Shown here: piece by piece, positions 44,168-53,043 of the stretch
Layout of the letters: each line of letters starts with the position of its first letter
Numbering within the stretch: position 1 is the stretch's first letter
Source of the DNA: Chungangia koreensis
GTDB taxonomy: Bacteria > Bacillota > Bacilli > Bacillales_A > Planococcaceae
Assembly: GCF_042651785.1 (NCBI RefSeq)
Contig: NZ_JBHSEC010000006.1
Location: 48,610-112,609, forward strand
Direction of reading: 5' to 3'
Length of the DNA: 64,000 bases
Translations under genes and position numbers: made by a program
Notes under the pieces: model-generated
Seen by the model: only the letters and a program-made list of their open reading frames with translations
The model's database searches: none
What the model was told of the DNA's origin: nothing

Positions 44168-44658
44168 TATATCAAAGTTCCTTTCTTTACTATTTCTTCT
44201 AATTCTTTTAGTCGTTCCTGGAAGTTCGGAAAATTAGTTGGTTGCTCTAAATTCTTGCTGTGCTCAATAACTAATTTAGCTTCTTCTATTTTATCGGCAT
44301 TTATCAAGATTTCAGCATATTGAATCATAAATACTGGATTTTCTACATTATAAGGATTAATATCAAGTGCTCTTTCCATATAAATCAAAGACTCTTTAAA
44401 ATGAAAAGTGTTAACAGCAGAAATAGCATATAGATAATTTACTGGTTCTGAATCAGGGAATTCATCAACTATTTGGTTTAAAGAATTATAAGCATTTTCA
44501 TATTCTTTGTTGTTGAAGTATTCCAATCCTTCATTATATCTCATCTGTAGTTCAATAAACTTGTGATCCTGGTTATTGCTTAAGGTTATTGAAGTAAAGA
44601 TACCGATAATTAAAATTAATGACATAAAAAAAAGAACTAACTTATAATTAATTTTCAT
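44167..44658 (-). CDS. TPR-containing membrane-anchored protein
   Basis: A 163-residue protein. An N-terminal membrane helix (about 6-27) leads to a helical region with TPR-like pairs: QMRYNEGLEYFNNKEYENAYNSL, then YLYAISAVNTFHFKESLIYMERALDINP and QYAEILINADKIEEAKLVIE. Such small TPR proteins often accompany Wzy_C ligases and may help their assembly (inference). Its end overlaps the ligase start by one base. The 5' end is about 190 bp from an inserted ISL3-type element. GGAAGG precedes the ATG. Confidence 0.82.
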   Translation of the reverse strand: MKINYKLVLFFMSLILIIGIFTSITLSNNQDHKFIELQMRYNEGLEYFNNKEYENAYNSLNQIVDEFPDSEPVNYLYAISAVNTFHFKESLIYMERALDINPYNVENPVFMIQYAEILINADKIEEAKLVIEHSKNLEQPTNFPNFQERLKELEEIVKKGTLI

Positions 44659-44838
44659 TCGCCTTCCATCCTTCCTTTCTTTTTTAATACAATTTATTAT
44701 AAATGATTTCCAGTGAAATATCTTCCAAATTTAAAATATACTAAATTTAATTATAAAATTTACTGAGACTTTGAAGGGATATTGGTTTCTTCAACTTCTT
44801 TACTAATCCACATTTAACCAAATAACAATTTTTCATAA

Positions 44839-44846
44839 ACAAAATC
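44839..44846 (+). repeat. 8-bp target-site duplication, left copy
   Basis: ACAAAATC lies directly outside the left end of the insertion sequence and is repeated exactly at 46224-46231. An 8-bp duplication is typical of ISL3-family elements. Confidence 0.9.
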
Positions 44847-46223
44847 GGTTCTACGTCAAATGTTGGGGTGAGGTGATTTTTTCTCACCCTACCCGACGTG
44901 AACTTCAATCTTCTTATACTTTTGTAAAAGTAGGATCCGTGCTCTTGCACGAATGAAATTCCGAAAGCCGTAGGCATTGCGTTTCATGACCTTCGTCTTG
45001 TTATTGATCCCTTCCAAAAAACCATTGGAATAATTAAAAGAAAAGCTGTTCAAGATCTCTGTTTCCCAATTCCTGAATGTCTGGATTGCCCGAATAAACT
45101 CCTTGATATTTGCTTCCTTTACAAGAGCGTAAAAGCGGTGAAGTGCCTCTTTGATTTCTACAATTCCGCTTTCACCGTTTGTCTTCGCGCCTTTAAACCA
45201 CTTGTTGTATGCCTCTTTCAATTCATATGCCTTGCGCAATTCCTCTGACATCTTCAAATATCGTTCAAGATACCAACTGTCTTGATCCGTTAGTTTTTCG
45301 CTGTCCTTGAAGAATACGTGGCGCATTCTCTTACATTTCTTGCAATCATAATCATGCCAGTCCAGTTGGACTCGCCTTCTGACACCATCTAACGCCCAAT
45401 AGATATATCGGCAGAAGTGAAAGCGGTCTGCTATAATAACTGGCTTATTCAATACCTTTCTGACTGCGGCTTTAAAGGAAGGACTCATATCCATGACAAC
45501 GATTTCTACCTGGCTGCCATACCTTTGAAGATAGTCCACAATCGTCTTCTTCCTTCTGTTTGGCAGGATATCCAAAGGCTCCTTTGTTTCAGCGTCGGCA
45601 ATGATCAATTGATACTTGCCCTCTCTGGTATCCCCTTTGTATTCATCAATGGCAATCGCTCTTGGAAGTTCCTTGATGGCGGACACCTCCTGGTGTGCCA
45701 GTTCATCAAATCGACGAATAACGGTAGTAGCGGATGTTCCATACTGTAGGGCTACTTCCTTAAGTCTTTGCCTGAACACAACGGATGGCCAGGGATTGGT
45801 TCCACTCAATGGAAGAGCGTTTATAACGCTCGACAATCGTATTCTTCTCCGCAAAACGTTTTCCACACTGACCACAGACATAACGGCGTTTTTTATAAAT
45901 GAAGCAGGTAAGTCGATCGAACAGTTTCAAGTGGCTAATCTTCTGTAACCGATAGTCGTGGATTTTCCTTGTTTTTCCCCCACATGAAGGGCATGTATGG
46001 AATCGGCGTTCCATCTCGACATGAATCGCGACACGGTCTTCAATCTGTCCCATTTTCGTTACCGTTACATCTTCTAATCCTGGAATATTCATGATAAAAT
46101 TCACTTGCACGCATCTCCAATCATCGTTACTTGTTTCTCGACAATTCAAGTATAAGAGATTTGGAGAACCGCGTGCATTTTTTATTCAAATTGTTTGAAT
46201 ACCCCAACATTTATAATAGAGTC
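44847..46223 (-). mobile_element. ISL3-family insertion sequence
   Basis: A 1.38-kb element bounded by imperfect inverted repeats of about 24 bp. They start GGTTCTACGTCAAATG on the left and GACTCTATTATAAATG on the right (read inward), and both then continue TTGGGGT. It is flanked by perfect 8-bp duplications ACAAAATC. It holds one transposase gene, now split by a frameshift. It stands between the TPR gene and the S-layer gene terminator and seems to have interrupted no gene. Confidence 0.92.
44889..46104 (-). pseudogene. frameshifted ISL3 transposase
   Basis: The N-terminal part (GTG start at 46104, 10 nt after GGAG) has the zinc-finger region CPSCGGKTRKIHDY and YVCGQCGKRF. The frame ends after IRCVQAKT. 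The rest continues in another frame from about 45790: RQRLKEVALQYGTSATTVIRRFDE, then the DDE domain with AIDEYKG, VVMDMSPSFK, ADRFHF and a C-terminal SNGFLEGINNKTKVMKRNAYG. A single-base indel near 45790 explains the split. ISL3 transposases are usually one frame, so this copy is probably inactive unless frameshifting occurs. Confidence 0.88.
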
Positions 46224-46231
46224 ACAAAATC
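46224..46231 (+). repeat. 8-bp target-site duplication, right copy
   Basis: ACAAAATC, identical to 44839-44846, lies directly outside the right end of the ISL3-type element. Confidence 0.9.
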
Positions 46232-46275
46232 TTTGTTACCAACAATTAATTTACTTTATAAAGCTTATTAAACAC

Positions 46276-46324
46276 AAAAACCTCGAATGCGGACACTTTA
46301 AAGAGTGTCACATTCGAGGTTTTG
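46276..46324 (-). terminator. strong terminator of the S-layer gene
   Basis: On the minus strand AAAACCTCGAATGTGACACT pairs with AGTGTCCGCATTCGAGGTTTTT (one mismatch) around a short AT loop, a stem of about 19 bp followed by TTTGTGTTT. It ends 29 bp beyond the S-layer stop codon. Confidence 0.9.
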
Positions 46325-46352
46325 GTTATACCTATATATTAAGGTAACTTAA

Positions 46353-49310
46353 TTACTTAACAATAACGTTTGCAGTAGTTTTTTGACCATTTGCAAATGT
46401 AATTGTAGTAGTGAAGGAATCTCCTACTTCAAGACCAGATAGGTTCGCAGAAGATGTACCATTGGATACTACAGATAGGGAGTTATCGCCATCAGCATCT
46501 TTAATGCTTGAGAATGTTACAGTAGCTGCAACTCCTGTTTGAGTAGTATCTGCAAAAGTAACAATTCCGTTAGATGCGATTACTGCTTCAGCTCCATATT
46601 GATCATAAACTTCTAATAGTCCAAAGTGGTCAGATGCAGCATTGACATCTGCAGCTGTAGCAACAATTAAGAAACCATTATCAGTTGAAGAAACCTTAGA
46701 AGAATTGGTTACAGCGTCATAACCTACCTCAGCTACAACTGGCTTAGCTTTAGAAACTTTAACATCTTTAGAGATTACATCACCAGTATTGTTGATTGTA
46801 ACTGTTGCACGTAAAGTAACTTCTGTAGCAGTTCCGTAAGAAATTGTATCTCCACTTGTAACATTCAATTCAGTACCAGAATAATCAAGAGCATTGTGAT
46901 TCGTTGTCACTGAATAGTAATTGTTTGGTACGAATACTTTTGAACCGTTTGAAAGCAATCCAAATACTTCCACTTCATAATTGTAATCAGCTGCTTCAAC
47001 AGTACCTGCTGCAGCTTCATCATATAGAGCGGGAACATCTTCCATATCGTATGAAACAATATCACTTTGTTCTACAACTCTAACAGATTGCTGGAATTCA
47101 CTTCCAACTACTGGAGCGTATGATCCACTATTATATTGAACAAGAGCGAAGTTAAGACCTTCTGTTCCGCGAGCAGAAGAATCTACAACAGTAGCAGTAT
47201 CTCCTGTGCTACCTAAACGTGTAGCACCAGTTAAGTTAATCGCGCCACCACCATTTGTAGCTTCTGAAACAGCTACAAAGTAATCGCCATTAACTGGAGA
47301 TGCAGTGTTGCCTAAGTAGTTTTTCAACTTAGCACCAGACATTGTACGTCCATACTGATCCTCTGCAATCAAATCAGTAGCTTTAAATGTTAAGTCTCCA
47401 GAATTTAATACACTTGTGTAAACAGTAGATTTAACTCCAGTAATCGCTACTGGTTTTGCAAGAGCTTTTACATCAAATGTCAAAGTAGATACTTTTTGAT
47501 TTTCAGTAATCGCAGTTACTGTAACATTACCTTGTGCATCTTGAGGTAAATCAAAATTCAATACAGTTTGGCCTTTAGAGTTCACTTCAAAATCTAAGTC
47601 CCCACCGTTTGCTGCAAAACTTCCAGTGCCAGACACGCTAAATGTAACTCCACCGTTTAATGCATTTACACTTGAAATAGCATTACCATACATATCTGTA
47701 GCTGAAAAAGGAATGGAAACAGTTTCGCCAGCTACTGCCAATTCAGGTTGAGAAAGAGTTAATGTATTAACTTTCAATCCTTCGTTTACAGTAATTTCAT
47801 AGGAATCTGATTTACCAGTGTATTTAGAAATCAAAGTTACAGTAGATTTTCCAGCTTTTAGACCGCCAGCAAGTTTAAGAACTGTAACATCTTCACCATC
47901 AATTTTCATAGTCGTAAAGTTTGCAGTTGCGTTACCTGCATTGTATCCATCAACACTTACTACTGTAGGATCAGATACACGAACAAGTAAATCAGCTCTC
48001 GCTTTTGCTGCACTTACACTATTTCCATATTGATCTTTTACATCAACTACTAATGCATAATCAGTTACATTTCTTTCGTCAGCAGTTAATGTTTTATTAG
48101 TTTCATGATAAAGTGATGTGATATCCACTTCCGAAGCTTGTGCTTCGTTAGAAACTGTTAAAGTTGCTGTTTCAGAAACACCAGTTGCAACATGAACTAA
48201 AGATAGAGTGAACTTGTCTCCTACTTTAGCATTGTTTAATGGAATAGTAAGTGTTCCGTTTGTTGGGTTTTGAGAAACAACACCTAAGCTGCTTACTGCA
48301 TTTAGAGAAGTTGTTTTAGTGATATTTTCTCCATATTGGTTCAATACTTCATAAGCTACTACTACAGTGTCAGGTGATGTAGTTGTATCAATGATTGCTT
48401 TGTCGGAAAGTAGGTTAATGTCAGTAACTTTCTCGTTTTCAGCTTTGTAAGTACCTGTAAGATCTTTTTCAGCAACTCCAGAAACTGTAACTGTATAGTC
48501 ACCTTCAGTTAATTTGCTTGAAAGTTCTAAGTAAGCTGTTTTCTTATCATCGGAGAATGTAGTTTTCGCAACATTTGTTGTTACTGTTCCTTTTTTCACT
48601 GTAAATGCAGCTTTAGTTGTATCAACTGGTTTGTTGAAGTTTACTGCTAATGTTTTTGCATTTGTAGCTGTTACAGATGAAACGGCGACTTCTGCAGGAA
48701 CATTAGTTTCTGCACGGTGCACGAATAATGCGAATTGTCCACGCAAGACATTGTCACCAGTACCGAATTGAGTAGAATTTTCATAACCTTGAGCAATTCC
48801 AGCTTCATTTAAAGCATCAACATATTTTTTAAATGTGTCAGATACATCAGTGAATGGGAATTCGTTGTCTGGGTTGCCAACTAACTCATAAGCGTTTGCG
48901 ATTACTTTCGCCATTTCTCCACGAGTCATGAACTCGTTAGAAGCGAATTTACCAGCACCTTTTCCAGATACGATTCCTTTGTCAGCTAAGAAGTTTACAG
49001 CCCAAAGGTGGCTCTTAGGAACATCTGTGAATCCTTTATCAGGATAGTCTCCGTCTGGAGTAGCACCTAATGCTGTTGCAATCATTTTAGCAGCATCTTG
49101 ACGTTTGATAGGATCGTTTGTACCGAATTTACCGTTAGGGTATCCTTCAGTAATTCCACGCTCTGCAAGATAATCTACTGCTTCTTTGTAACGATCGTTA
49201 ACATCTGAGAAGCTTGCAGCCGAAGCTACAGGAGCGATTGCAGATGCAACTAAAGTTGCTGTCGCTGCAGTTGCAACGAACTTTTTGTACGACTTTGGTT
49301 GATAAGCCAT
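46353..49310 (-). CDS. probable major S-layer protein
   Basis: A 985-residue secreted protein. Residues 1-32 are a signal peptide (TATLVASAIAPVASA). Three SLH repeats follow at about 33-80 (FSDVNDRYKEAVDYLAERGI), 93-140 and 155-205. The rest is made of Ig-like beta domains, beginning VSSVTATNAKTLAVNFNKPV near residue 215 and repeated through ADMYGNAISS, AEDQYGRTMSG and EVYDQYGAEA, with DQYG phrases at domain edges. Composition is Thr/Val/Ala/Asp-rich, with no Cys noticed, as in lattice-forming proteins. The SLH part should bind pyruvylated SCWP. A strong ribosome site (GGGAGG), a long leader and a long terminator fit very high expression. No catalytic motif was seen. Being the largest Ig-repeat SLH protein here, it is the best candidate S-layer subunit. 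Confidence 0.9.
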   Translation of the reverse strand: MAYQPKSYKKFVATAATATLVASAIAPVASAASFSDVNDRYKEAVDYLAERGITEGYPNGKFGTNDPIKRQDAAKMIATALGATPDGDYPDKGFTDVPKSHLWAVNFLADKGIVSGKGAGKFASNEFMTRGEMAKVIANAYELVGNPDNEFPFTDVSDTFKKYVDALNEAGIAQGYENSTQFGTGDNVLRGQFALFVHRAETNVPAEVAVSSVTATNAKTLAVNFNKPVDTTKAAFTVKKGTVTTNVAKTTFSDDKKTAYLELSSKLTEGDYTVTVSGVAEKDLTGTYKAENEKVTDINLLSDKAIIDTTTSPDTVVVAYEVLNQYGENITKTTSLNAVSSLGVVSQNPTNGTLTIPLNNAKVGDKFTLSLVHVATGVSETATLTVSNEAQASEVDITSLYHETNKTLTADERNVTDYALVVDVKDQYGNSVSAAKARADLLVRVSDPTVVSVDGYNAGNATANFTTMKIDGEDVTVLKLAGGLKAGKSTVTLISKYTGKSDSYEITVNEGLKVNTLTLSQPELAVAGETVSIPFSATDMYGNAISSVNALNGGVTFSVSGTGSFAANGGDLDFEVNSKGQTVLNFDLPQDAQGNVTVTAITENQKVSTLTFDVKALAKPVAITGVKSTVYTSVLNSGDLTFKATDLIAEDQYGRTMSGAKLKNYLGNTASPVNGDYFVAVSEATNGGGAINLTGATRLGSTGDTATVVDSSARGTEGLNFALVQYNSGSYAPVVGSEFQQSVRVVEQSDIVSYDMEDVPALYDEAAAGTVEAADYNYEVEVFGLLSNGSKVFVPNNYYSVTTNHNALDYSGTELNVTSGDTISYGTATEVTLRATVTINNTGDVISKDVKVSKAKPVVAEVGYDAVTNSSKVSSTDNGFLIVATAADVNAASDHFGLLEVYDQYGAEAVIASNGIVTFADTTQTGVAATVTFSSIKDADGDNSLSVVSNGTSSANLSGLEVGDSFTTTITFANGQKTTANVIVK

Positions 49311-49602
49311 AATTTGTAATTCCTCCCTGTTTTGTTTGAATTCTTATTTTGGATCGGTTGGTTAAGCCGAAACAAATTAATTCACAGTTTAAATTGTATC
49401 AACTTATCCAGTTTTGCGCTACTATTTTCATAGAATTGGTTCATATTACTTATAAACTATGTATCTATGAACGATTTAACGCAAAAGTAGACACGAAGAG
49501 ACATTTAAACCTTCATAAGCAATTCTATACACAGTTGGATGTAAAATCAACTATTTTTTTACTTTCGTATAGAATTACCTGAATATTTAATAACATAGAT
49601 TG
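49311..49602 (-). promoter_or_regulatory. S-layer gene leader and promoter region
   Basis: A 292-bp spacer before the S-layer gene. Perfect 10-bp inverted copies AATTCTATAC (49521-49530) and GTATAGAATT (49567-49576) enclose a second pair AGTTG/CAACT. Several sigma-A-like boxes are present on the minus strand, the best being TTGATA-17-TAATTT near 49375-49405, but none is certain. A long structured leader would fit stable S-layer mRNA. Confidence 0.5.
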
Positions 49603-50979
49603 CTATTTTGTGTCAATTAAGTTCTCTCGAACGACTAACATAGCCAAAATAGATGCAAGGTAAATAGATACTGCAGGAGCAGTAAGAACATGACCGGCTG
49701 TAAATGCTATACCCGTTCCAAGCAAGAATGCAACCCCATATAGAATGTAAATGTAAGAAAAGTGTGTTTTTATATTTCGTACAAAGTGGATTACATATTT
49801 AATCGCGTAAAATGCTAATGGGAAGATCAAATAAAGGAAACCGATCCATCCAAATGAAAAGAATAGATCATGAAAATCCATTTCGATCATTTTTATATCT
49901 TTGCCTTCTTCTGGCACTTCATAATTCCCTGCAAAGCCCATACCGAATAGTTTTTGTGTGATTGGAACTGAATTAAAGTCTTCCTTGAAATTCGCAAGGT
50001 ATTTTTCTCGTGAGCTGAATACCAAATTTTCAAATTGTTCTTTTGTAATCTCGGGTTCTTTCTCACCATCGGGATCATCTTCATCTTTAATGTTTTCACT
50101 ATTTCCCCAACTTAAATTGATATCGAGCAAATCTAAGTGAGCATACATATTTCCAAAGACAGGTGTAAATGGTGTAACCAACATGAGTAAGAGTGTCAGG
50201 GCAAATGAAACAATTAGATTCGCCTTAACTTGTCTTGTTTTCATTTTCATAAAGATCATCATTATCCCACTTCCAATTAAAACGGAAAGTAAGACGACGA
50301 GAATTCCACCGTAACCGACCTTCGTACCTAAACCTAACATGCCCATAGATACCATGACGAACGGAATCCATTGCCAAGGTTTCTTTGGATTGTCAGTGCG
50401 TTCAATTGCGTATAGAGCAACAATCGGTAAAACAATGGCCATGATGGCTCCAATTTCATTCCCAGCAAAGAACCAGCCTGAATATCCTTCTTTGTAATAA
50501 GCATAGTTCGGCAAACTTGTTCCTGTCACTTGGGCAATGATGAATACCGCTCCGATTATAATCCCAGAAAGCCAAATGTATTTTGTGGTGTTTTTCTCGA
50601 TATCCCAAGAACGTTCTTTCAATTGTTTGTAGACGATGACAAGTCCCAAAAAGACAACATGGAAGTATACAACCTTATTGAAGAACTTTAATTCCTGGAA
50701 AAGATAGTACGGATCTTTCACGTTCATGTTGAGTGCGATATTAATGACAATGATGGCTGCAAGTCCGATTAAATAGAACACATACCATTTAGAAAGTTTG
50801 CTTTTCCGTGCCATGTAAATTAGGAATACGCCGGACAAGGCCATATAAAGGAATCTTATGATTGTCCCAAATGTAATATTCAAATTTAGTAATAATAATG
50901 ATGCAGCCGTCAATACATCGATAATTGGCTGAAGAATCAGGAATGCTACGAAGTAAACTAAGAATTTTGTTTGATTCAT
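49603..50979 (-). CDS. O-antigen ligase/polymerase-like membrane protein
   Basis: A 458-residue protein with about twelve hydrophobic segments and one large extracellular loop rich in acidic residues (EDDPDGEKEPEITKEQFENL). The motif KLFGMGFAGN before the loop end and the late FHDLFFSFGWIGFLYLIFPL recall Wzy_C ligases, with His-Asp in place of the usual PHN. It may polymerise or transfer the SCWP, since it follows SCWP glycosyltransferase genes. The ATG at 50979 is preferred: a longer reading from 51129 would overlap the upstream gene by 128 bp and add a charged tail. The ribosome site (AGAGGAAA) is moderate. Confidence 0.8.
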   Translation of the reverse strand: MNQTKFLVYFVAFLILQPIIDVLTAASLLLLNLNITFGTIIRFLYMALSGVFLIYMARKSKLSKWYVFYLIGLAAIIVINIALNMNVKDPYYLFQELKFFNKVVYFHVVFLGLVIVYKQLKERSWDIEKNTTKYIWLSGIIIGAVFIIAQVTGTSLPNYAYYKEGYSGWFFAGNEIGAIMAIVLPIVALYAIERTDNPKKPWQWIPFVMVSMGMLGLGTKVGYGGILVVLLSVLIGSGIMMIFMKMKTRQVKANLIVSFALTLLLMLVTPFTPVFGNMYAHLDLLDINLSWGNSENIKDEDDPDGEKEPEITKEQFENLVFSSREKYLANFKEDFNSVPITQKLFGMGFAGNYEVPEEGKDIKMIEMDFHDLFFSFGWIGFLYLIFPLAFYAIKYVIHFVRNIKTHFSYIYILYGVAFLLGTGIAFTAGHVLTAPAVSIYLASILAMLVVRENLIDTK

Positions 50980-51001
50980 GGTAGGTAAATTTCCTCTTTC
51001 A

Positions 51002-52114
51002 TTAGTTTCGTGAGAATTCATTGAAGATTTTTGAGAGTTTTGGTTTGATCGCCTCGACTTCATATTCGAGGGAGGTTTCATAAGCTTTAGTTGCAACGGT
51101 TTGTCTTTGAACTTCTGTAAGTGAATCAAAATGGATGAGCAGATCTTTTAAGGCTTGGGGATTACCCGGTTCGAAAAGCCAACTATTTTCGTTATCTTTT
51201 ACATAATCCAATATTCCGCCAATTGCTGACGCAATGATTGGTGTTCCACAAGCCATTGCTTCCAAACCGACAAGTCCTAAGCTCTCGCCTTTACGTGTCG
51301 TAGGGAAGACGAATGCTTCGATGACGTTATAGATTTTTGCAAGATCGGTCTGTTTCATGAGTGGGTAATGGACAATCGAGTCCCCTAAGTTGTGTTTTTC
51401 GACAAGGTCCTTAAAATGTCCTTCATCTTTTCCAGAACCAACTACGATAAATTTGGTGCGGTGCTTTTCTTCCGGCTTTTCTTCGAAATACATTTGGATG
51501 GCGTTTACGTAATGATCCCACCCTTTGCCGACATCAAGTCTGCCGACAAAACCGAAATAGCGGAAGTTAGGGTCAAGCTTTAGTTCTTTTTGTAGCTGGT
51601 CTTTATTCGCTTTCATCGGACGGAACACATTTTTGTTGACCCCGCCTGAAGGGAATACCCGGATTGGAGTTTTGACACCATATTTTTCTTTAACGAGTGA
51701 TTCGTAGTAATGGGAAGGTGTGATTATGAGTGATGATTTACTCAATAACTCTTTTACATATGGTTGGTACTTTTCCTGTGAAGATACTTCCGGTACAACG
51801 TCACTGCCGTGGACATTCGTCACAATTTTGACGGATGGTTTCAGTTTCTTTAGTAAAAGAAGTGGTAATGCGTTATGTGCTGCGTAATGGACGTAAATTG
51901 CATCGTAGTTGCCGGAAAGCCCTTTTGACACAACTTTACTATAGTATGCAGCGTAACCGGAAAGTTTTCCTACTTTCGACGTCTTTTTTTGTAGGACAGC
52001 CCTGTCCACCTCGAACCCTTCGTCCTTCAAGATGTTTTCTACGTTTTGCACGAACACTCCGTAGCTTGGAAATTGTTCGGACGGATACATGTTCGCGACT
52101 AATAAGATTTTCAT
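51002..52114 (-). CDS. GT4-family glycosyltransferase of the SCWP locus
   Basis: A 370-residue GT-B transferase. ANMYPSEQFPSYGVFVQNVE opens the fold; TNVHGSDVVPE, GFVGRLDVGKGWDHYVNAI and FPTTRKGESLGLVGLEAMAC (donor E-x7-E site) follow. It adds a hexose or amino sugar to a lipid-linked wall polymer. It lies 43 bp after galU, separated by a hairpin, and 22 bp before the ligase-like gene. AAGGAGACT precedes the ATG. Confidence 0.9.
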   Translation of the reverse strand: MKILLVANMYPSEQFPSYGVFVQNVENILKDEGFEVDRAVLQKKTSKVGKLSGYAAYYSKVVSKGLSGNYDAIYVHYAAHNALPLLLLKKLKPSVKIVTNVHGSDVVPEVSSQEKYQPYVKELLSKSSLIITPSHYYESLVKEKYGVKTPIRVFPSGGVNKNVFRPMKANKDQLQKELKLDPNFRYFGFVGRLDVGKGWDHYVNAIQMYFEEKPEEKHRTKFIVVGSGKDEGHFKDLVEKHNLGDSIVHYPLMKQTDLAKIYNVIEAFVFPTTRKGESLGLVGLEAMACGTPIIASAIGGILDYVKDNENSWLFEPGNPQALKDLLIHFDSLTEVQRQTVATKAYETSLEYEVEAIKPKLSKIFNEFSRN

Positions 52115-52128
52115 CGATTAGTCTCCTT

Positions 52129-52159
52129 AAAAGAAACACATCGCTGGTGGCGATGTGTT
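52129..52159 (-). terminator. hairpin with U-run between galU and the next GT4 gene
   Basis: On the minus strand AACACATCGC pairs with GCGATGTGTT around CACCA, followed by TCTTTT. It overlaps the galU stop codon and lies within the same gene row, so it may be a partial terminator that lowers expression of the two distal genes. Confidence 0.65.
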
Positions 52160-53030
52160 ATCGATACTCTTTAATTTTCTGTTCCATAAAGTCTATTAAT
52201 TGCTCTCTCAACTCAGGACGTTGAAGCGCGAATTCAATCGTCGTTTCGATGAATCCTGGCTTCTCCCCTACATCATAGCGGTTGCCTTCGAACGCGTACG
52301 CATAAACCGATTGTTCGTTATTCAGTTTTTCGATTGCGTCGGTCAACTGGATCTCTCCACCCGCTCCGATTTCCATCTCATCGAGATACTTGAAAATTTC
52401 AGGAGTGAAGACGTATCGCCCAATGATCGCCATGTTGGAGGGAGCAGTACCTTGTTTAGGTTTCTCGACGAATTTGTCTACCTTGTATAAACTACCGATT
52501 TGCTCAGACGGATCGATAATGCCGTATCTGTGTGTTTCTGACTCAGGCACTTCCATAACACCAATAACGGATGATTGGGTTTCTTCATATTGGTTCATCA
52601 GTTGACGTAAGCAAGGTACTTCAGCATCGACTATATCGTCACCGAGAAGAACGGCAAACGGCTCGTCACCGATAAACTTCCGGGCAGTCCAGACGGCATG
52701 TCCCAATCCAAGCGGAGCCTTCTGACGGATATAGTGGATTTCCACTTTACCGGAGTTTTGAACCTCTAAAAGTAATTCGAACTTCTTCTTCTCTTCAAGA
52801 GTATGTTCAAGAAGTGGTGCTGTATCGAAATGATCTTCGATGGCACGCTTATCCTTACCGGTAACGATAATGATATCTTCAATACCCGATTTAATGGCTT
52901 CTTCCACAATGTACTGAATTGTCGGCTTGTCGACGATTGGAAGCATTTCCTTCGGCATTGCTTTTGTTGCTGGGAGGAACCGTGTTCCAAGCCCGGCAGC
53001 GGGAATAATCGCTTTACGCACTTTTTTCAT
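52158..53030 (-). CDS. galU: UTP-glucose-1-phosphate uridylyltransferase
   Basis: A 290-residue enzyme making UDP-glucose. IIPAAGLGTRFLPATKAMPK is the nucleotide and catalytic site; VDKPTIQYIVEEAIKSGIED, RQKAPLGLGHAVW, LLGDDIVD, FVEKPK and EGNRYDVGEKPGF complete the GalU set. UDP-glucose feeds GalE and wall polymers. A decayed partial copy lies at 37104. It is 13 bp after the dehydrogenase gene; AGGAGG precedes the ATG. Confidence 0.96.
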   Translation of the reverse strand: MKKVRKAIIPAAGLGTRFLPATKAMPKEMLPIVDKPTIQYIVEEAIKSGIEDIIIVTGKDKRAIEDHFDTAPLLEHTLEEKKKFELLLEVQNSGKVEIHYIRQKAPLGLGHAVWTARKFIGDEPFAVLLGDDIVDAEVPCLRQLMNQYEETQSSVIGVMEVPESETHRYGIIDPSEQIGSLYKVDKFVEKPKQGTAPSNMAIIGRYVFTPEIFKYLDEMEIGAGGEIQLTDAIEKLNNEQSVYAYAFEGNRYDVGEKPGFIETTIEFALQRPELREQLIDFMEQKIKEYR

Positions 53031-53043
53031 CGTTGGTTCCTCC

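Noticed and set aside
52130..52160. Hairpin after galU as a riboswitch
   Set aside because: It is a simple perfect stem with a U-run and overlaps the stop codon; no aptamer-like structure is visible.
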